A stretch of 64,000 bases of DNA from NCBI RefSeq assembly GCF_014198245.1, contig NZ_JACIHE010000006.1, forward strand, positions 310,001 to 374,000. The letters are read 5' to 3'. This document shows, one piece after another, positions 51,517-60,499 of this stretch (its first letter is position 1; the number at the start of each line of letters is the position of its first letter). The notes under the pieces were generated by a model. That model had not been told where the DNA came from and ran no database searches. It saw only the letters and a list, made by a program, of their open reading frames with translations. The DNA comes from Bradyrhizobium sp. cir1. GTDB taxonomy: Bacteria; Pseudomonadota; Alphaproteobacteria; Rhizobiales; Xanthobacteraceae. Position numbers and translations under genes: made by a program.

Positions 51517-51792
51517 ATGACGTGTGGTATGATCGGTAAGCTGCTTGCTGCGGCCATCGTGGTCGGCGCAGGCCTGTCCGTCTCGATCGGCGGATCAACC
51601 AGCGAAGGACCATCGCTGACCTTCAGCCAGGCAGATGCACGGGTCGGACGTCCCCTGACCCCCGTATCGGTCGCCGGCGTGGCACGCCGGACCACCAGGC
51701 GCGCGGTCGTCGGGACCGCGGCCGTCGGCGCAGCAGCCGCAGGCGCGGCATGCGTTCGCGTGCTGGTCAACGGGACGTATGTCTGCCGCTGA
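51517..51792 (+). CDS. Small exported protein under a FixK-type box
   Basis: A 91-residue protein with ACGGAGGT upstream of the ATG at 51517. An N-terminal hydrophobic segment (IGKLLAAAIVVGAGLSVSIGG) is a signal peptide or anchor. The middle is Arg/Val/Thr-rich (GVARRTTRRAVVGTAAVGAAAAG) with a second weakly hydrophobic stretch, and it ends with two cysteines (AACVRVLVNGTYVCR). No known domain. The upstream box suggests expression at low oxygen. In-frame codons upstream to 51445 lie over the FixK box and are not coding. Confidence 0.7.
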   Translation: MTCGMIGKLLAAAIVVGAGLSVSIGGSTSEGPSLTFSQADARVGRPLTPVSVAGVARRTTRRAVVGTAAVGAAAAGAACVRVLVNGTYVCR

Positions 51793-51902
51793 CCATGGTC
51801 GAAATAGAGACGAGCTGAATCCTGCGGATGATCTGCATCCGCAGGACCGGTTGCGTCATCAGAGAGCCGGGATAAGCAGAGGCGAAGCAGGACCCAAACA
51901 GG

Positions 51903-51945
51903 CTAAAGCGCGATGAGATTGGGATGAATCATCATCGCGCTTTAG
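51903..51945. repeat. Inverted repeat (AAAGCGCGATGA hairpin)
   Basis: Arms CTAAAGCGCGATGA and CATCGCGCTTTAG with about 16 bases between. It resembles short palindromes scattered between rhizobial genes and lies next to a second palindrome. Confidence 0.65.
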
Positions 51946-51957
51946 GTTGTTGTTTGC

Positions 51958-52002
51958 GCATGATCTTTCCGGAAAACCGCTCCGCACTTTTCCGGATCAT
52001 GC
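51958..52002. repeat. Inverted repeat (GCATGATC...GATCATGC)
   Basis: Arms GCATGATCTTTCCGGAAAA and TTTTCCGGATCATGC are near-perfect complements around a short loop. This looks like a common Bradyrhizobium intergenic palindrome. It ends just before the stop of the minus-strand gene at 52004 and could end transcripts from both sides. Confidence 0.7.
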
Positions 52003-52003
52003 T

Positions 52004-52267
52004 TTAGTTGATGGTCGGGTTGTCGAAACGCTTTTCCGCCTGTGCGATCACGATCTCGATGTGTGCCGTATGGTGCCTTGCCGCCAGTTCGCGAGCGGCC
52101 GCCTGATCCCGACTCCATCCCGGCTCACCGCGCGCACGCCGCTCCCGATACTCGATCAACCAGACAGTTTCTCCATAAGTCAGGCCCACGAAGACGTCGC
52201 GTCCCTCGGCATCCGGTCCCAATTCGCTCAAATAGGTGACGTGACTACGCAGCTTCTCTGCCGTCAT
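52004..52267 (-). CDS. Conserved-looking hypothetical protein, 87 residues
   Basis: A short soluble protein with a GGAG site 9 bases before ATG. It has no signal peptide or membrane segment. The sequence is charged and helical (LIEYRERRARGEPGWSRDQAAARELAARHHTAHIEIVIAQAEKRF in outline, Arg/Ala/Glu-rich). No family is recognised. It ends at the edge of a palindrome and may form a pair with the following minus-strand gene at 52293. Confidence 0.65.
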   Translation of the reverse strand: MTAEKLRSHVTYLSELGPDAEGRDVFVGLTYGETVWLIEYRERRARGEPGWSRDQAAARELAARHHTAHIEIVIAQAEKRFDNPTIN

Positions 52268-52292
52268 TGCTCATCTCCTCGTTGGCCGTTTG

Positions 52293-52691
52293 CTAGGTGC
52301 CCGGTCTTCGCAGAGGAATGATCTGCGCCGAGCCCACCGGCTCTGGAAGTTCGGCTGACGTCGATTGCGCTCCCTTTCTGGCCCTGAACCTCGTCCAATG
52401 AAGCCCGGGCGTGTAGCCGTAGAGCACATTGAGCCAAGTGTCCGACATCGTCGCGCTCGTGAAAGGCAATTCGGGCATGGTCCAGTCAGTGTCTTTCTCG
52501 ATGCCCGGGTACATAGGCACTCGAACCGCCGATCCCGCCCATACCAGGCCGCCGGATGGCAATTCGACGTATTCGCAATGGTCCCGTTCTGTCCATTCCT
52601 GGACTGAATGGGCGAGACTTCTGGGATGATCGGCTGAGAAAAGGCCGACGATCTGATGACTATCAATTGAGCGGACGAGATAAGCTGGCAT
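52293..52691 (-). CDS. Hypothetical protein, 132 residues
   Basis: Start at ATG 52691 (MPAYLVRSIDSHQIVGLF). The open frame extends to 52766, but the extension lacks a ribosome-binding site and is basic and unstructured. The protein is soluble, with a regular alternation of strands and helices, several Trp residues (VQEWTERD; LVWAGSAV; TDWTMPEL; LHWTRF) and no cysteine-rich motif. No family is recognised. It lies 25 bases upstream of the 87-residue gene on the same strand. Confidence 0.6.
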   Translation of the reverse strand: MPAYLVRSIDSHQIVGLFSADHPRSLAHSVQEWTERDHCEYVELPSGGLVWAGSAVRVPMYPGIEKDTDWTMPELPFTSATMSDTWLNVLYGYTPGLHWTRFRARKGAQSTSAELPEPVGSAQIIPLRRPGT

Positions 52692-53125
52692 GGCAAATTC
52701 CAAAAATTGAATATTGCCTATTTTTCCCGATCCTGCCAAGCCCCCTTGTGCCCGTTGAGCGTGCACCCAATGATAAGTGCCCGGTGATCTCGTCTGATAG
52801 TGCTGTGCGGAATCTCGAAGGAAGGCCTACTCATCTGCGTTCAGATGAACGCTTTTTCCCTTTTTTCCCGCAACCTCAACCGAACGGTCGATGCTCTGCA
52901 GGGCTGGTTCGATACACTCGGCGTGATTTACCAAATATGCGGTTTTGGTTTGACCCAGATCAATGAAACCGCAGACTCGAACAACCGGGATTTTGCATTT
53001 CCCTCCCGGGGCTGGAGCAGCGTCGTCCGCCATCGCATTTCGAGCGGACGGCGCTGTTGGAATATCGCGCCCGGACCAAACGAATGGCGGCGATTTCCCG
53101 AGCCTGGTCATAAAGAAGAATCCGT
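52692..53125. other. Region without a supported gene
   Basis: About 430 bases. Open frames on both strands here (up to about 115 codons) have no ribosome-binding site, no family resemblance and a lower GC bias than the surrounding genes. Nothing else could be assigned. Confidence 0.5.
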
Positions 53126-53284
53126 CTATCCGTCTTCGGGATGAAGCGCGGCCTTCATGCGCCGCAGCCTGGCTATTCTCCACATGATCTGCTCGACCAA
53201 GCCGTCATCGAAATCGGACAGCTGAACGACGAGCTCTTTAAATCTTTGAATCTTCCTGTCGAGGATCGCGCAACGATCACACAT
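53126..53284 (-). CDS. Small hypothetical protein, 52 residues
   Basis: Starts MCDRCAILDRKIQRFKEL; a short, highly charged helical protein with a CxxC pair at its start and the end KAALHPEDG. Short proteins with an MCDRC opening and a KAALHPE end are familiar from Bradyrhizobium (pattern recognition, not a search). The open frame extends to 53500, but the extra part is not protein-like. The ribosome-binding site is weak. Function unknown; the CxxC could bind metal. Confidence 0.55.
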   Translation of the reverse strand: MCDRCAILDRKIQRFKELVVQLSDFDDGLVEQIMWRIARLRRMKAALHPEDG

Positions 53285-53703
53285 CGTCTGCAATTGCCCT
53301 GGCGAAATGGCTGCTGACACGGCAAACAAATCAAAAAATATCGAGATGAAATTAATGATCGTAACGCTGGCCGTAAAGGACGCACCCGCTGGACTCACAA
53401 CGCACGTGCCGCGACATGGCGGTATCGATGTGCGCTTCGGCGGAGGGCAAGATCGAGCGGCTTTTGCCGTCAGGCCATGGCGCCCTCTCAAGAAGAGCAA
53501 GTGATTTGTGCGCCTAACCTAACGTGACGACAGCCCGCTCCCGGCAAGTCGCAATTGCAGGCGTGGATCGGTGCTGAGGATCTCCGGCGACAGCCGCGCT
53601 GCAGCTCCCATCGTCGAAATGTGGATGAGGGCGATCTTTTCCGGCTCACATAAAGCTCTATAATAAACGTTTTAATCGACTCATTTAATCGATAGGTATT
53701 GCA
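53285..53703. other. Region without a supported gene, AT-rich at its right end
   Basis: About 420 bases. The last 60 bases (from about 53640) are much richer in A and T than the rest of the window and probably hold the promoter of the small gene at 53704. No operator was recognised. Confidence 0.45.
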
Positions 53704-53937
53704 TTGCCATCATCCATAGAATTGATCGTCGCCTCTCATGTGGCACTCAAGGACCGGCGCGGACTCGAAGAGCTGCGCGAGCATCGGCGCCAGTTGCTCG
53801 AGCAACTCCGGACCGTGTCAGGCATCGATCCGACCCGGACCATCGAGCGGATGGAGGAAGACATTCGGGCGATCGACGACGGGCTCGAGCAACTCAAGCC
53901 CCCGCCGGGAACGTTGCCTGAGAACGAATGGGGCTAA
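53704..53937 (+). CDS. Small hypothetical coiled protein, 77 residues
   Basis: Probable TTG start at 53704. The sequence is helical and charged (LKDRRGLEELREHRRQLLEQL; TIERMEEDIRAIDDGLEQL), like a short two-helix coiled coil, and ends PPPGTLPENEWG. No family recognised. Its TAA overlaps the TAG of the opposite gene (shared bases at 53934-53937), so the two are convergent with overlapping ends. Confidence 0.55.
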   Translation: MPSSIELIVASHVALKDRRGLEELREHRRQLLEQLRTVSGIDPTRTIERMEEDIRAIDDGLEQLKPPPGTLPENEWG

Positions 53938-54152
53938 GCTCGGATCCGCGCTTTCAAGAGCAGGCTCGTCTGCCGCTCCATTTGAAGCGCCAGCTGCTTG
54001 CGTTCAAATCTAAGAGCGGCCTGCTCGTCGAGCGTGATGTGTCCCTCTCGCTCGAGAATGTTGATGAGAAATACCCGGTCATCAATATGCCGTTGGCGCT
54101 TGTGGATATCTTCCATGAGGCCTTCCAGCTCGGTTCGAAGATCTGAATTCAC
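53934..54152 (-). CDS. Small hypothetical coiled protein, 72 residues
   Basis: GTG start at 54152 with AAAGG 8 bases upstream. It is predicted all-helical and charged (LRTELEGLMEDIHKRQRHIDD; LDEQAALRFERKQLALQMERQ). No signal peptide and no known domain. It is convergent with the plus-strand gene at 53704 and overlaps its stop. The two proteins are both short coiled coils but are not obviously related. Confidence 0.55.
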   Translation of the reverse strand: MNSDLRTELEGLMEDIHKRQRHIDDRVFLINILEREGHITLDEQAALRFERKQLALQMERQTSLLLKARIRA

Positions 54153-54826
54153 AATTCATGCCTTTCAATCTCACGCTGAAATGCATTCACTATGTGTCTG
54201 AGACCTTAAGCAAAGTTTGCATCCGGACGGCTGCTGTACCTATCCGTCGTTAACTTGAATGCGCGTGCCATCATTTCCCGGGGCACGCTGCCCGGGGGTA
54301 CCATGAGGATGGAACCGGGCCATCGCCCTGCCGCCAAAGGTACGCGACCAGGTCGGGGCACGCGTTGACGACCGGCGATTGAAGGCAGGCCGATTGCAGC
54401 TCCCAACCCGTCGTCCGTTTACGCGCCTTGCCATCCGAATCGACGAAGGCCGCTTGGTGCTGGCCGACCCGGGCGGGCTCCAACGCCGAAGTCGGGGAAA
54501 GCATTCAACCCGCGGCAAAATTCCCCGGCCGGCCCGCCCTTCCCGCCCATATCCTGAACCGGGCGCCTGGAGTGGACCGCCGTCGCAGCACAGCGGCAGC
54601 GCAATTGATTAGTAAAATCAGGTTGCTAGGGAGCAGGTTGCACGCAGAATTTGTGCGACGCAGCAGGCCCGTTGTTGTCGATGAGAGGCAGCCTGAGCCC
54701 GGTTCCCGTGTTGCTCGCGCAACGGACGTTGGATCGATTGCTGCAAGCTGTGACTGAAATGTCATAGGTGAGCCCGTAGCATTTTGCTAATTCTTCCTAG
54801 GCAATAATATTTGTTAAAAGACGTTT
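54153..54826. other. Region without a supported gene before the secretion operon
   Basis: About 670 bases. A minus-strand open frame at 54271-54504 reads somewhat protein-like but has no ribosome-binding site and no family match, so it is not called. The right end (54770-54826) is AT-rich and should contain the promoter of the TolC gene. Confidence 0.45.
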
Positions 54827-56533
54827 ATGGTGGGGACCATGAAGCCGGCGCATTTAGCCTTTGCTACCATCATCCTGGCGGTCGCCCCCGCGAATGCCGA
54901 GCAGTTTTCAATCAACGACGCCTTGAAACAGGCGATGCAGACCAACCCGGGGGTGGGTGAGGCCTCGGCCAACCGCCGCGCGACCGAGAGCGAGCTCCGG
55001 CAGACCCAGAGTACGCTGTTACCGCAGGTGCGCATCGATGCCAGCTACGGACCGGAGAAGTTCGATCAATCGCCCGGCTTCATAGCCCCGAGCATTGCGG
55101 TCCCAACGACCGGATCGGGGCCCTGGCGAAACGGAAGCCAGGAATCCGTCGTCGTCCGGCAGCTGCTTTTTGATGGTTTCACCTCCATCCACGAGGTGTG
55201 GCGGCAAAATGCGCGCGTGAACGCCGCGGCATCGCGCGTCAAGGAACGCACCGAGCTGATCGCCCTCGACGCCGCCGAAGCCTACATCGACGTCGTGCGT
55301 TATATGCGCCTGGTGGGCATTGCCGAGCAGAACGTCACCAATCACGAGAAGATCTTCTCGAACGTGAACTCCCGGTTTTCGGGCGGCCGGGCCGGCGAAG
55401 GCGACCTCGAGCAGTCGAGGGAACGCGTCGAAAGTGCTCGCGCCGCCCTGGCCGAATTTCGCCGCAGCCTCGAGGACGCACGGGCGAAGTACCGCAAGGT
55501 CGTTGGCATAGAGCCTTACAACGTGCGGTTCCCGGGCACGTTGAGGGGACTCCCGGCCAGCCGGGATGAAGCTCTCGCGGTCACGCTGCGGTTCAACTCC
55601 ACGATCTCGGCGGCCCAGTCCGACGTTGACGCCGCCAAGCACGCCTTCAAGTCCACGGACGGCCTGTTTTCCCCGAAATTCTATCTCGAGGGTCGGGCGA
55701 CGCATTACGACAACTCCTTCCCCTATGTTGCGGCACCCGGCGCGCCCGCCGTCACGCATGAGGACTACAGCGGCAAGGTGGTGATGTCCTGGGACATCTT
55801 CCGCGGCGGTCAGGATGCCTGGAACCGCTCGGAAAAGGCCGAACGGTTCACGGAAGCGACCGCACGGCACGCCCGCCTGCAGCGGGATGCCTATGAGTCG
55901 ATCGACAAGGCCTGGAATGCCCGCACGGTCACCCAGACCCGCATTGCGGCGCTGACCAGCGAGCTGGAGGCGGCCCGAAAGACCATCGTCGCCTTCCAGA
56001 AGGAATATGAGCTCGGCCAGCGCTCGCTCATCGACCTCCTGAACGCCCAGAACCAGTTCTTCAATGCGCAGGTTTCGCTGACCTCGGCGCGCGCGGTTGT
56101 GGTGTTTGCCGACTATCAATTGCTCGCTGCAACCGGAACCCTGATCGAATATCTGAAGGCTCCTCCCCCTGTCGACGCCGCTCCGACCGATCTCAACCTG
56201 TTCGGTCTGCCGGATTACAAGGCGCCCACGTTCCGCTGGACGCTGCCGCAGAGCGGCTCGGAGCCGCTGCGGACTGCCGTGCCGGCGCCGACGGCAGCGC
56301 CCGTTCGGCTGTCCTATGCTGCCACCGGGCCTGCCACGTCGGCTTTCGGTGATCGCTGGTCCGGGGAGCCGGCTGCGCCAGCCAAGGTTGCCGGCGTGTC
56401 GGCCTGGTTTGCGGAGCGGCAAGCTTCCGGCGGCCCGATCGTGCTCGACAGCTCGGCCGGCCAGCGCAGCTCATATGCCCCGGCCGAGAAGCCCCATTGG
56501 CTGCTGACCGCATTCTCGCCGATTACAAAATAG
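54827..56533 (+). CDS. TolC-family outer-membrane channel of a type I secretion system
   Basis: Up to 568 residues. The ATG at 54839 is an alternative start with GGGGA just before it. The signal peptide ends AVAPANAEQ. Two outer-membrane-efflux-protein repeats follow (about residues 30-230 and 240-450), with long helices such as RVKERTELIALDAAEAYIDVVRYM and the segment YELGQRSLIDLLNAQNQFF. After about residue 460 there is an extra tail of about 100 residues rich in Pro, Ala and Ser, not part of the usual fold. It is the outer-membrane exit of the secretion apparatus encoded next and ends in a strong terminator. Confidence 0.9.
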   Translation: MVGTMKPAHLAFATIILAVAPANAEQFSINDALKQAMQTNPGVGEASANRRATESELRQTQSTLLPQVRIDASYGPEKFDQSPGFIAPSIAVPTTGSGPWRNGSQESVVVRQLLFDGFTSIHEVWRQNARVNAAASRVKERTELIALDAAEAYIDVVRYMRLVGIAEQNVTNHEKIFSNVNSRFSGGRAGEGDLEQSRERVESARAALAEFRRSLEDARAKYRKVVGIEPYNVRFPGTLRGLPASRDEALAVTLRFNSTISAAQSDVDAAKHAFKSTDGLFSPKFYLEGRATHYDNSFPYVAAPGAPAVTHEDYSGKVVMSWDIFRGGQDAWNRSEKAERFTEATARHARLQRDAYESIDKAWNARTVTQTRIAALTSELEAARKTIVAFQKEYELGQRSLIDLLNAQNQFFNAQVSLTSARAVVVFADYQLLAATGTLIEYLKAPPPVDAAPTDLNLFGLPDYKAPTFRWTLPQSGSEPLRTAVPAPTAAPVRLSYAATGPATSAFGDRWSGEPAAPAKVAGVSAWFAERQASGGPIVLDSSAGQRSSYAPAEKPHWLLTAFSPITK

Positions 56534-56558
56534 CAACGTCGGCCGAACGACCCTTGAG

Positions 56559-56586
56559 AAGCCCGCACATCTGTGCGGGCTTTTTT
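56559..56586 (+). terminator. Intrinsic terminator after the TolC gene
   Basis: Stem GCCCGCACA / TGTGCGGGC with a two-base loop, flanked by AA/TT, followed by six T (56581-56586). It lies about 25 bases after the TolC stop, so the ATPase gene is likely to have its own promoter. Confidence 0.88.
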
Positions 56587-56752
56587 CATTTGACCTACCC
56601 CCGATAAGGCACGGATAGCCTTTCGGACACGCGGTTGTTAATCGTTAATCCCGACCGCCCAAATAAGTAAATGAATTAACTCGCAGTTTGTCGTAGTCTT
56701 TCGACAACTTTGCCACGTTCACGTCATCGCTTTTCATTTAAGGCATATCAGC

Positions 56753-59035
56753 TTGTTGTTTCGTCAAACAAAGACGGCTTCGGCCCAAGATGCGCGCCCG
56801 GACAACATCGGCGAGGAGTCCGCGGCATCGGCCCGGGCCGAGCGGGATGGAGCGAAACAAAGCGATCCCCTGCTGGACTCGCTCATCTTTCTGGCCGGAC
56901 ATCACGGCAGAGCCGTGACCCGCGATGGCTTGCTCGGCGGCCTGCCAATCCTCGATGGCCGCCTGACAGTTTCGCTCTACGAACGCGCGGCGCGCCGTGC
57001 TGGCCTTGAGACCGAGGCCACCAAACGCAAGCTGCTGGACATCCCGTCTCTCGTTCTTCCGGTCGTGCTGATCATGAAGAACGGTACGACGCTGGTCCTG
57101 CTGAGCATCGACGAGACCAAGCGTACCGCTGGGGTGATCGACCCGAGCAACCGGCCGTATGTGCCGCAGATGCTGACCCTCGACGCGATCGCTGCGGGAT
57201 ATACGGGTTACGCGTTTCTGGTCCGGGCCGCCGCCGAGTCGGACCCGCGAGCCGTCGCGGCCGGCAGTCTTCCCCGGCAGCACTGGTTCTGGTCCGTCGT
57301 CAAGGCCCATTGGCGCAACTACGGACACATCGCGCTGGCGGCGCTGCTCATCAACATTCTGGCCCTGGCCATGCCGCTGTTCACGATGAGCGTCTATGAC
57401 CGCGTCATCCCGAACGGAGCGATCCCCTCACTCGTTGCGCTCTCGATCGGCATGGGTCTTGCGATCGTCTTTGATCTGATCCTGCGGATGGTCCGGAGCA
57501 AGATGATCGACGTGACGGGCAAGACGATCGATGTCGTGCTTGCCGCCAACATTTTCGAACACGTCATGGCGGTGAAGATGTCGCAGCGGCCGACATCCGT
57601 CGGCATTGTCGCCAACCAGCTTCGGGATTTCGATTCCGTTCGCGAGTTCTTCACCTCGGGCAGCGTCGTCTCGGCAACCGATCTGCTGTTTGCCATCCTG
57701 TTTATCGCCGTACTCTTCCTGGTCGCGGGGCCCCTGGCCTGGGTGCCGCTCTTGATGCTGCCGATCATGATCGGAATTGGCCTCGTGCTGCAACGCCCGC
57801 TCAATCGGGCGATGAAGCGCTTGCAAGCCGAGTCGGCGGCTCGCCATGGCGTGCTGGTGGAATCGCTCGCCGGCCTCGAAACCGTGCGCGCGTCGGGCGG
57901 TGAAGCACGGATGCAGACGGCGTGGGAGCGGTCGGTTGCAGCAACAGCCCGCTCCGGCGAGGCCGTGCACTTCTGGTCGTCCCTGGCGCTGACTGCAGCA
58001 AACTCGGCGCAGATGTTGACCAGCCTGCTCATGATCGTGATCGGCGTCTTTCTGATCCAGAACGGCACCCTGACGGTCGGCGCCCTGGTCGCGGCCAACA
58101 TGCTCGCCGGCCGGGTCTTGGCGCCGATCGCGGGCATCGCATCCGTGATCACCCGCGGCACCCAGACTTTCTCGGCGCTCAAATCCATCGATCGACTCAT
58201 GACTCTGGAGCGGGAACGTTCGCCGGAACGGACCTATCTCGCCAGAAAGATCGAACGAGGCACCATCAGTTTCGAGAACGTCTCGTTCACCTACCCCAAT
58301 GCGCCTGGAAAGGCGCTGGACAAGGTCACCTTCAAGATTCAGAGCGGCGAGCGCGTCGGAATCATCGGCCGGGTTGGTTCGGGAAAGACCACCGTCGGGC
58401 GCCTGTTGCTCTCCTTCTACGAGGCACAGGACGGCCGCATCCTGATCGATAGCGTCGACTCGCGCCAGTATGATCCCGCCGACCTGCGCGCCGGCATCGG
58501 CTTTGCCATGCAGGACACCGATCTGTTCTTCGGCAAGCTGCGCGACAACATCACGTTGGGCTATCCGGCCGCAACCGACGAGGAAGTGCTCGCGGCCTCG
58601 CGGCTGGCCGGTGTCGAAAGCTTCATCGCAGGTCATCCCATGGGCTACGACATGCCCATTGCGGAGGGCGGCCGCAGCCTCTCGGGCGGTCAAAAGCAAG
58701 CCATCGGCCTGGCGCGGGTCTTGATCCGCAAGCCCAAGATCCTGTTCCTGGACGAGCCGACCGCCCATTTCGACGTCCGCAGCGAAAGCGAGTTCCTTGA
58801 ACGGTTGAAGAAACTCGACGATGCGCAGATGACCATCATCATCTCCACTCACCGTCTCTCACTGCTGACCATGGTCGACCGGCTGCTGCTGTTCGACAAC
58901 GGCCGGCTGGTTGCCGACGGGCCGCGCGACCACGTCTTGAGCCTGTTGCAAGGCAAGACTCCGTCGGCCGAGCCGGTCGTCAATCCCAGAGTGGTTCAAC
59001 AAGTCTCGCCGGCGCAGAAGTCCAATGTCAGCTGA
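56753..59035 (+). CDS. Type I secretion ATPase/permease, LapB type
   Basis: A 760-residue ABC exporter with a TTG start (AAGG 10 bases upstream; no early ATG). Residues 40-165 form a C39-like domain without the catalytic Cys, as in exporters of large repeat adhesins. The transmembrane domain with five or six helices spans about 195-470. The ATPase domain has Walker A GRVGSGKTT, signature LSGGQKQAIGLAR, Walker B ILFLDEPTAHFD and the H-loop STHRLS. It drives export of a C-terminal-signal substrate, most likely the RTX adhesin at 61578. The adaptor gene starts inside its end (11-base overlap). Confidence 0.92.
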   Translation: MLFRQTKTASAQDARPDNIGEESAASARAERDGAKQSDPLLDSLIFLAGHHGRAVTRDGLLGGLPILDGRLTVSLYERAARRAGLETEATKRKLLDIPSLVLPVVLIMKNGTTLVLLSIDETKRTAGVIDPSNRPYVPQMLTLDAIAAGYTGYAFLVRAAAESDPRAVAAGSLPRQHWFWSVVKAHWRNYGHIALAALLINILALAMPLFTMSVYDRVIPNGAIPSLVALSIGMGLAIVFDLILRMVRSKMIDVTGKTIDVVLAANIFEHVMAVKMSQRPTSVGIVANQLRDFDSVREFFTSGSVVSATDLLFAILFIAVLFLVAGPLAWVPLLMLPIMIGIGLVLQRPLNRAMKRLQAESAARHGVLVESLAGLETVRASGGEARMQTAWERSVAATARSGEAVHFWSSLALTAANSAQMLTSLLMIVIGVFLIQNGTLTVGALVAANMLAGRVLAPIAGIASVITRGTQTFSALKSIDRLMTLERERSPERTYLARKIERGTISFENVSFTYPNAPGKALDKVTFKIQSGERVGIIGRVGSGKTTVGRLLLSFYEAQDGRILIDSVDSRQYDPADLRAGIGFAMQDTDLFFGKLRDNITLGYPAATDEEVLAASRLAGVESFIAGHPMGYDMPIAEGGRSLSGGQKQAIGLARVLIRKPKILFLDEPTAHFDVRSESEFLERLKKLDDAQMTIIISTHRLSLLTMVDRLLLFDNGRLVADGPRDHVLSLLQGKTPSAEPVVNPRVVQQVSPAQKSNVS

Positions 59036-60272
59036 TTTCGCTTACGCCAACGATATCCGCGCGGCCGTCCGATTGAGAACGCCGCGGACCTCCCGCATGC
59101 TGTTGTGGGCGTTCCTCGCCCTCCTCTCCACATTCCTGATCTGGGCCCATTTCGCCGTGCTCGAAGAGGTCAAGCGCGGAAATGGCAAGGTGGTGCCCTC
59201 GCGGCAGATTCAGGTCGTGCAATCCCTGGAAGGCGGGATCGTCGGCGACATCCTGGTCCAGGAGGGAGCGGTGGTTCAGCAGGGGCAGTCCCTGATGCGG
59301 ATCGACGACACCAAGTTCGCCTCCGAGTTTGGCGAGATACGGGAGCGCCGTGCCTCGATGGCGGCCCGCCTCGCGCGGCTCGACGCCGAGGCGAACGGCC
59401 GCAGCGAGATCGTCTTTCCCGACCAGATCGAGGGCGTTGTCCCCGCTGCCGTGACGACAGAACGGAGCGTATTCAAGACCCGCGCCCTCAAGGTGGCGCA
59501 GGATGTCGACGTTCTCAATCAACAGATCGCCAGACTGACCCAAACGTCCGCCCTGCTCGATCGCGAGCTCACATTGACGCGCAAGCTGTACGAGCAGAAG
59601 GTCGTTCCCGAGATCGAAATGCTTCGGCTGGAGCGCCAATCCGCAGAAGCGAAAGGGCAGATCGCCGAGGCCAAGGCGAAGATTGCGACCACGATCTCGA
59701 CCTTCCGCGCGCAGGCGGACGAGGACCTCGCAAAGTCGCGGGCCGACCTCGCCGTGCTCGACGAGAACATCAAGTCCGCCCAGGACAGGGTGCGCAGGAC
59801 GGATCTGCGTTCGCCGGTTCGCGGCATCGTCAACAAGCTGAACGTCACGACGATCGGCGCCGTCGTTCAGCCCGGCGCGAACCTCATGGACATCGTTCCG
59901 CTCGACGATACCTTGCTGGTCGAAGGCAAGATTAGGCCGCAGGATATCGCCTTCATCCGCCCGGGCCAAGATGCCGTCGTCAAGATCTCCGCCTACGACT
60001 CGTCCGTTTATGGCCATCTCGCCGGCAAGGTCGAGCGGATCAGCGCCGACACGATCCTCGACGACAAGGGCGAGGCAGCGCAGCGGCCGGAGACCTACTA
60101 TCGCGTGATGGTTCGAACCGACAGGAACCATCTCGGCACGGAGGAAGCTCCGCTTCCGATCATTCCGGGCATGATCACGACCGTCGAGATCTTGACCGGC
60201 AAGAAGAGCGTTCTGGATTACATCATGAAGCCGGCTCGCACCCTGCGCGACGAGGCCTTGCGCGAGCACTAG
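59025..60272 (+). CDS. HlyD-family type I secretion adaptor, LapC type
   Basis: A 415-residue membrane fusion protein. A short cytoplasmic head and one transmembrane helix (residues 25-45, MLLWAFLALLSTFLIWAHF) lead to a lipoyl-like half (VVQSLEGGIVGDILVQEGAVV), a long helical hairpin (about 120-245), the second lipoyl half (DLRSPVRGIVNKLNVTTIGAVV) and a beta-barrel end. It joins the inner-membrane ATPase to the TolC channel. It ends with a charged tail (LRDEALREH). No periplasmic cleavage site is visible. Confidence 0.92.
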   Translation: MSADFAYANDIRAAVRLRTPRTSRMLLWAFLALLSTFLIWAHFAVLEEVKRGNGKVVPSRQIQVVQSLEGGIVGDILVQEGAVVQQGQSLMRIDDTKFASEFGEIRERRASMAARLARLDAEANGRSEIVFPDQIEGVVPAAVTTERSVFKTRALKVAQDVDVLNQQIARLTQTSALLDRELTLTRKLYEQKVVPEIEMLRLERQSAEAKGQIAEAKAKIATTISTFRAQADEDLAKSRADLAVLDENIKSAQDRVRRTDLRSPVRGIVNKLNVTTIGAVVQPGANLMDIVPLDDTLLVEGKIRPQDIAFIRPGQDAVVKISAYDSSVYGHLAGKVERISADTILDDKGEAAQRPETYYRVMVRTDRNHLGTEEAPLPIIPGMITTVEILTGKKSVLDYIMKPARTLRDEALREH

Positions 60273-60499
60273 ATCCCGTCCCTCCGCCGCGTTGCTTAAT
60301 GCGCCCTTAACGCGCGATCGCAAGCTTTAGCATTGCCGGAGGGGCGCGCTTCATTGCATCGGCTCATTCCTGGCCAAGCCTCCCCGGTCTTAACCCGACT
60401 TAAGCGCGCCCATGCGCACGCTGGCTCCCGATAAACAGGTCGGGATGATGATCAGGCGCGTAAAGACGCCGGCGACGTCCCGAAATATGGGGACGGTCA

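Noticed and set aside
52800..53144. A 114-codon plus-strand frame in the gene-poor region
   Set aside because: Poor start context, no motif, and a competing frame on the other strand of similar length and equal lack of support.
54271..54504. A 77-codon minus-strand frame that looks partly protein-like
   Set aside because: No ribosome-binding site, no recognisable family, and overlapping frames are equally open.
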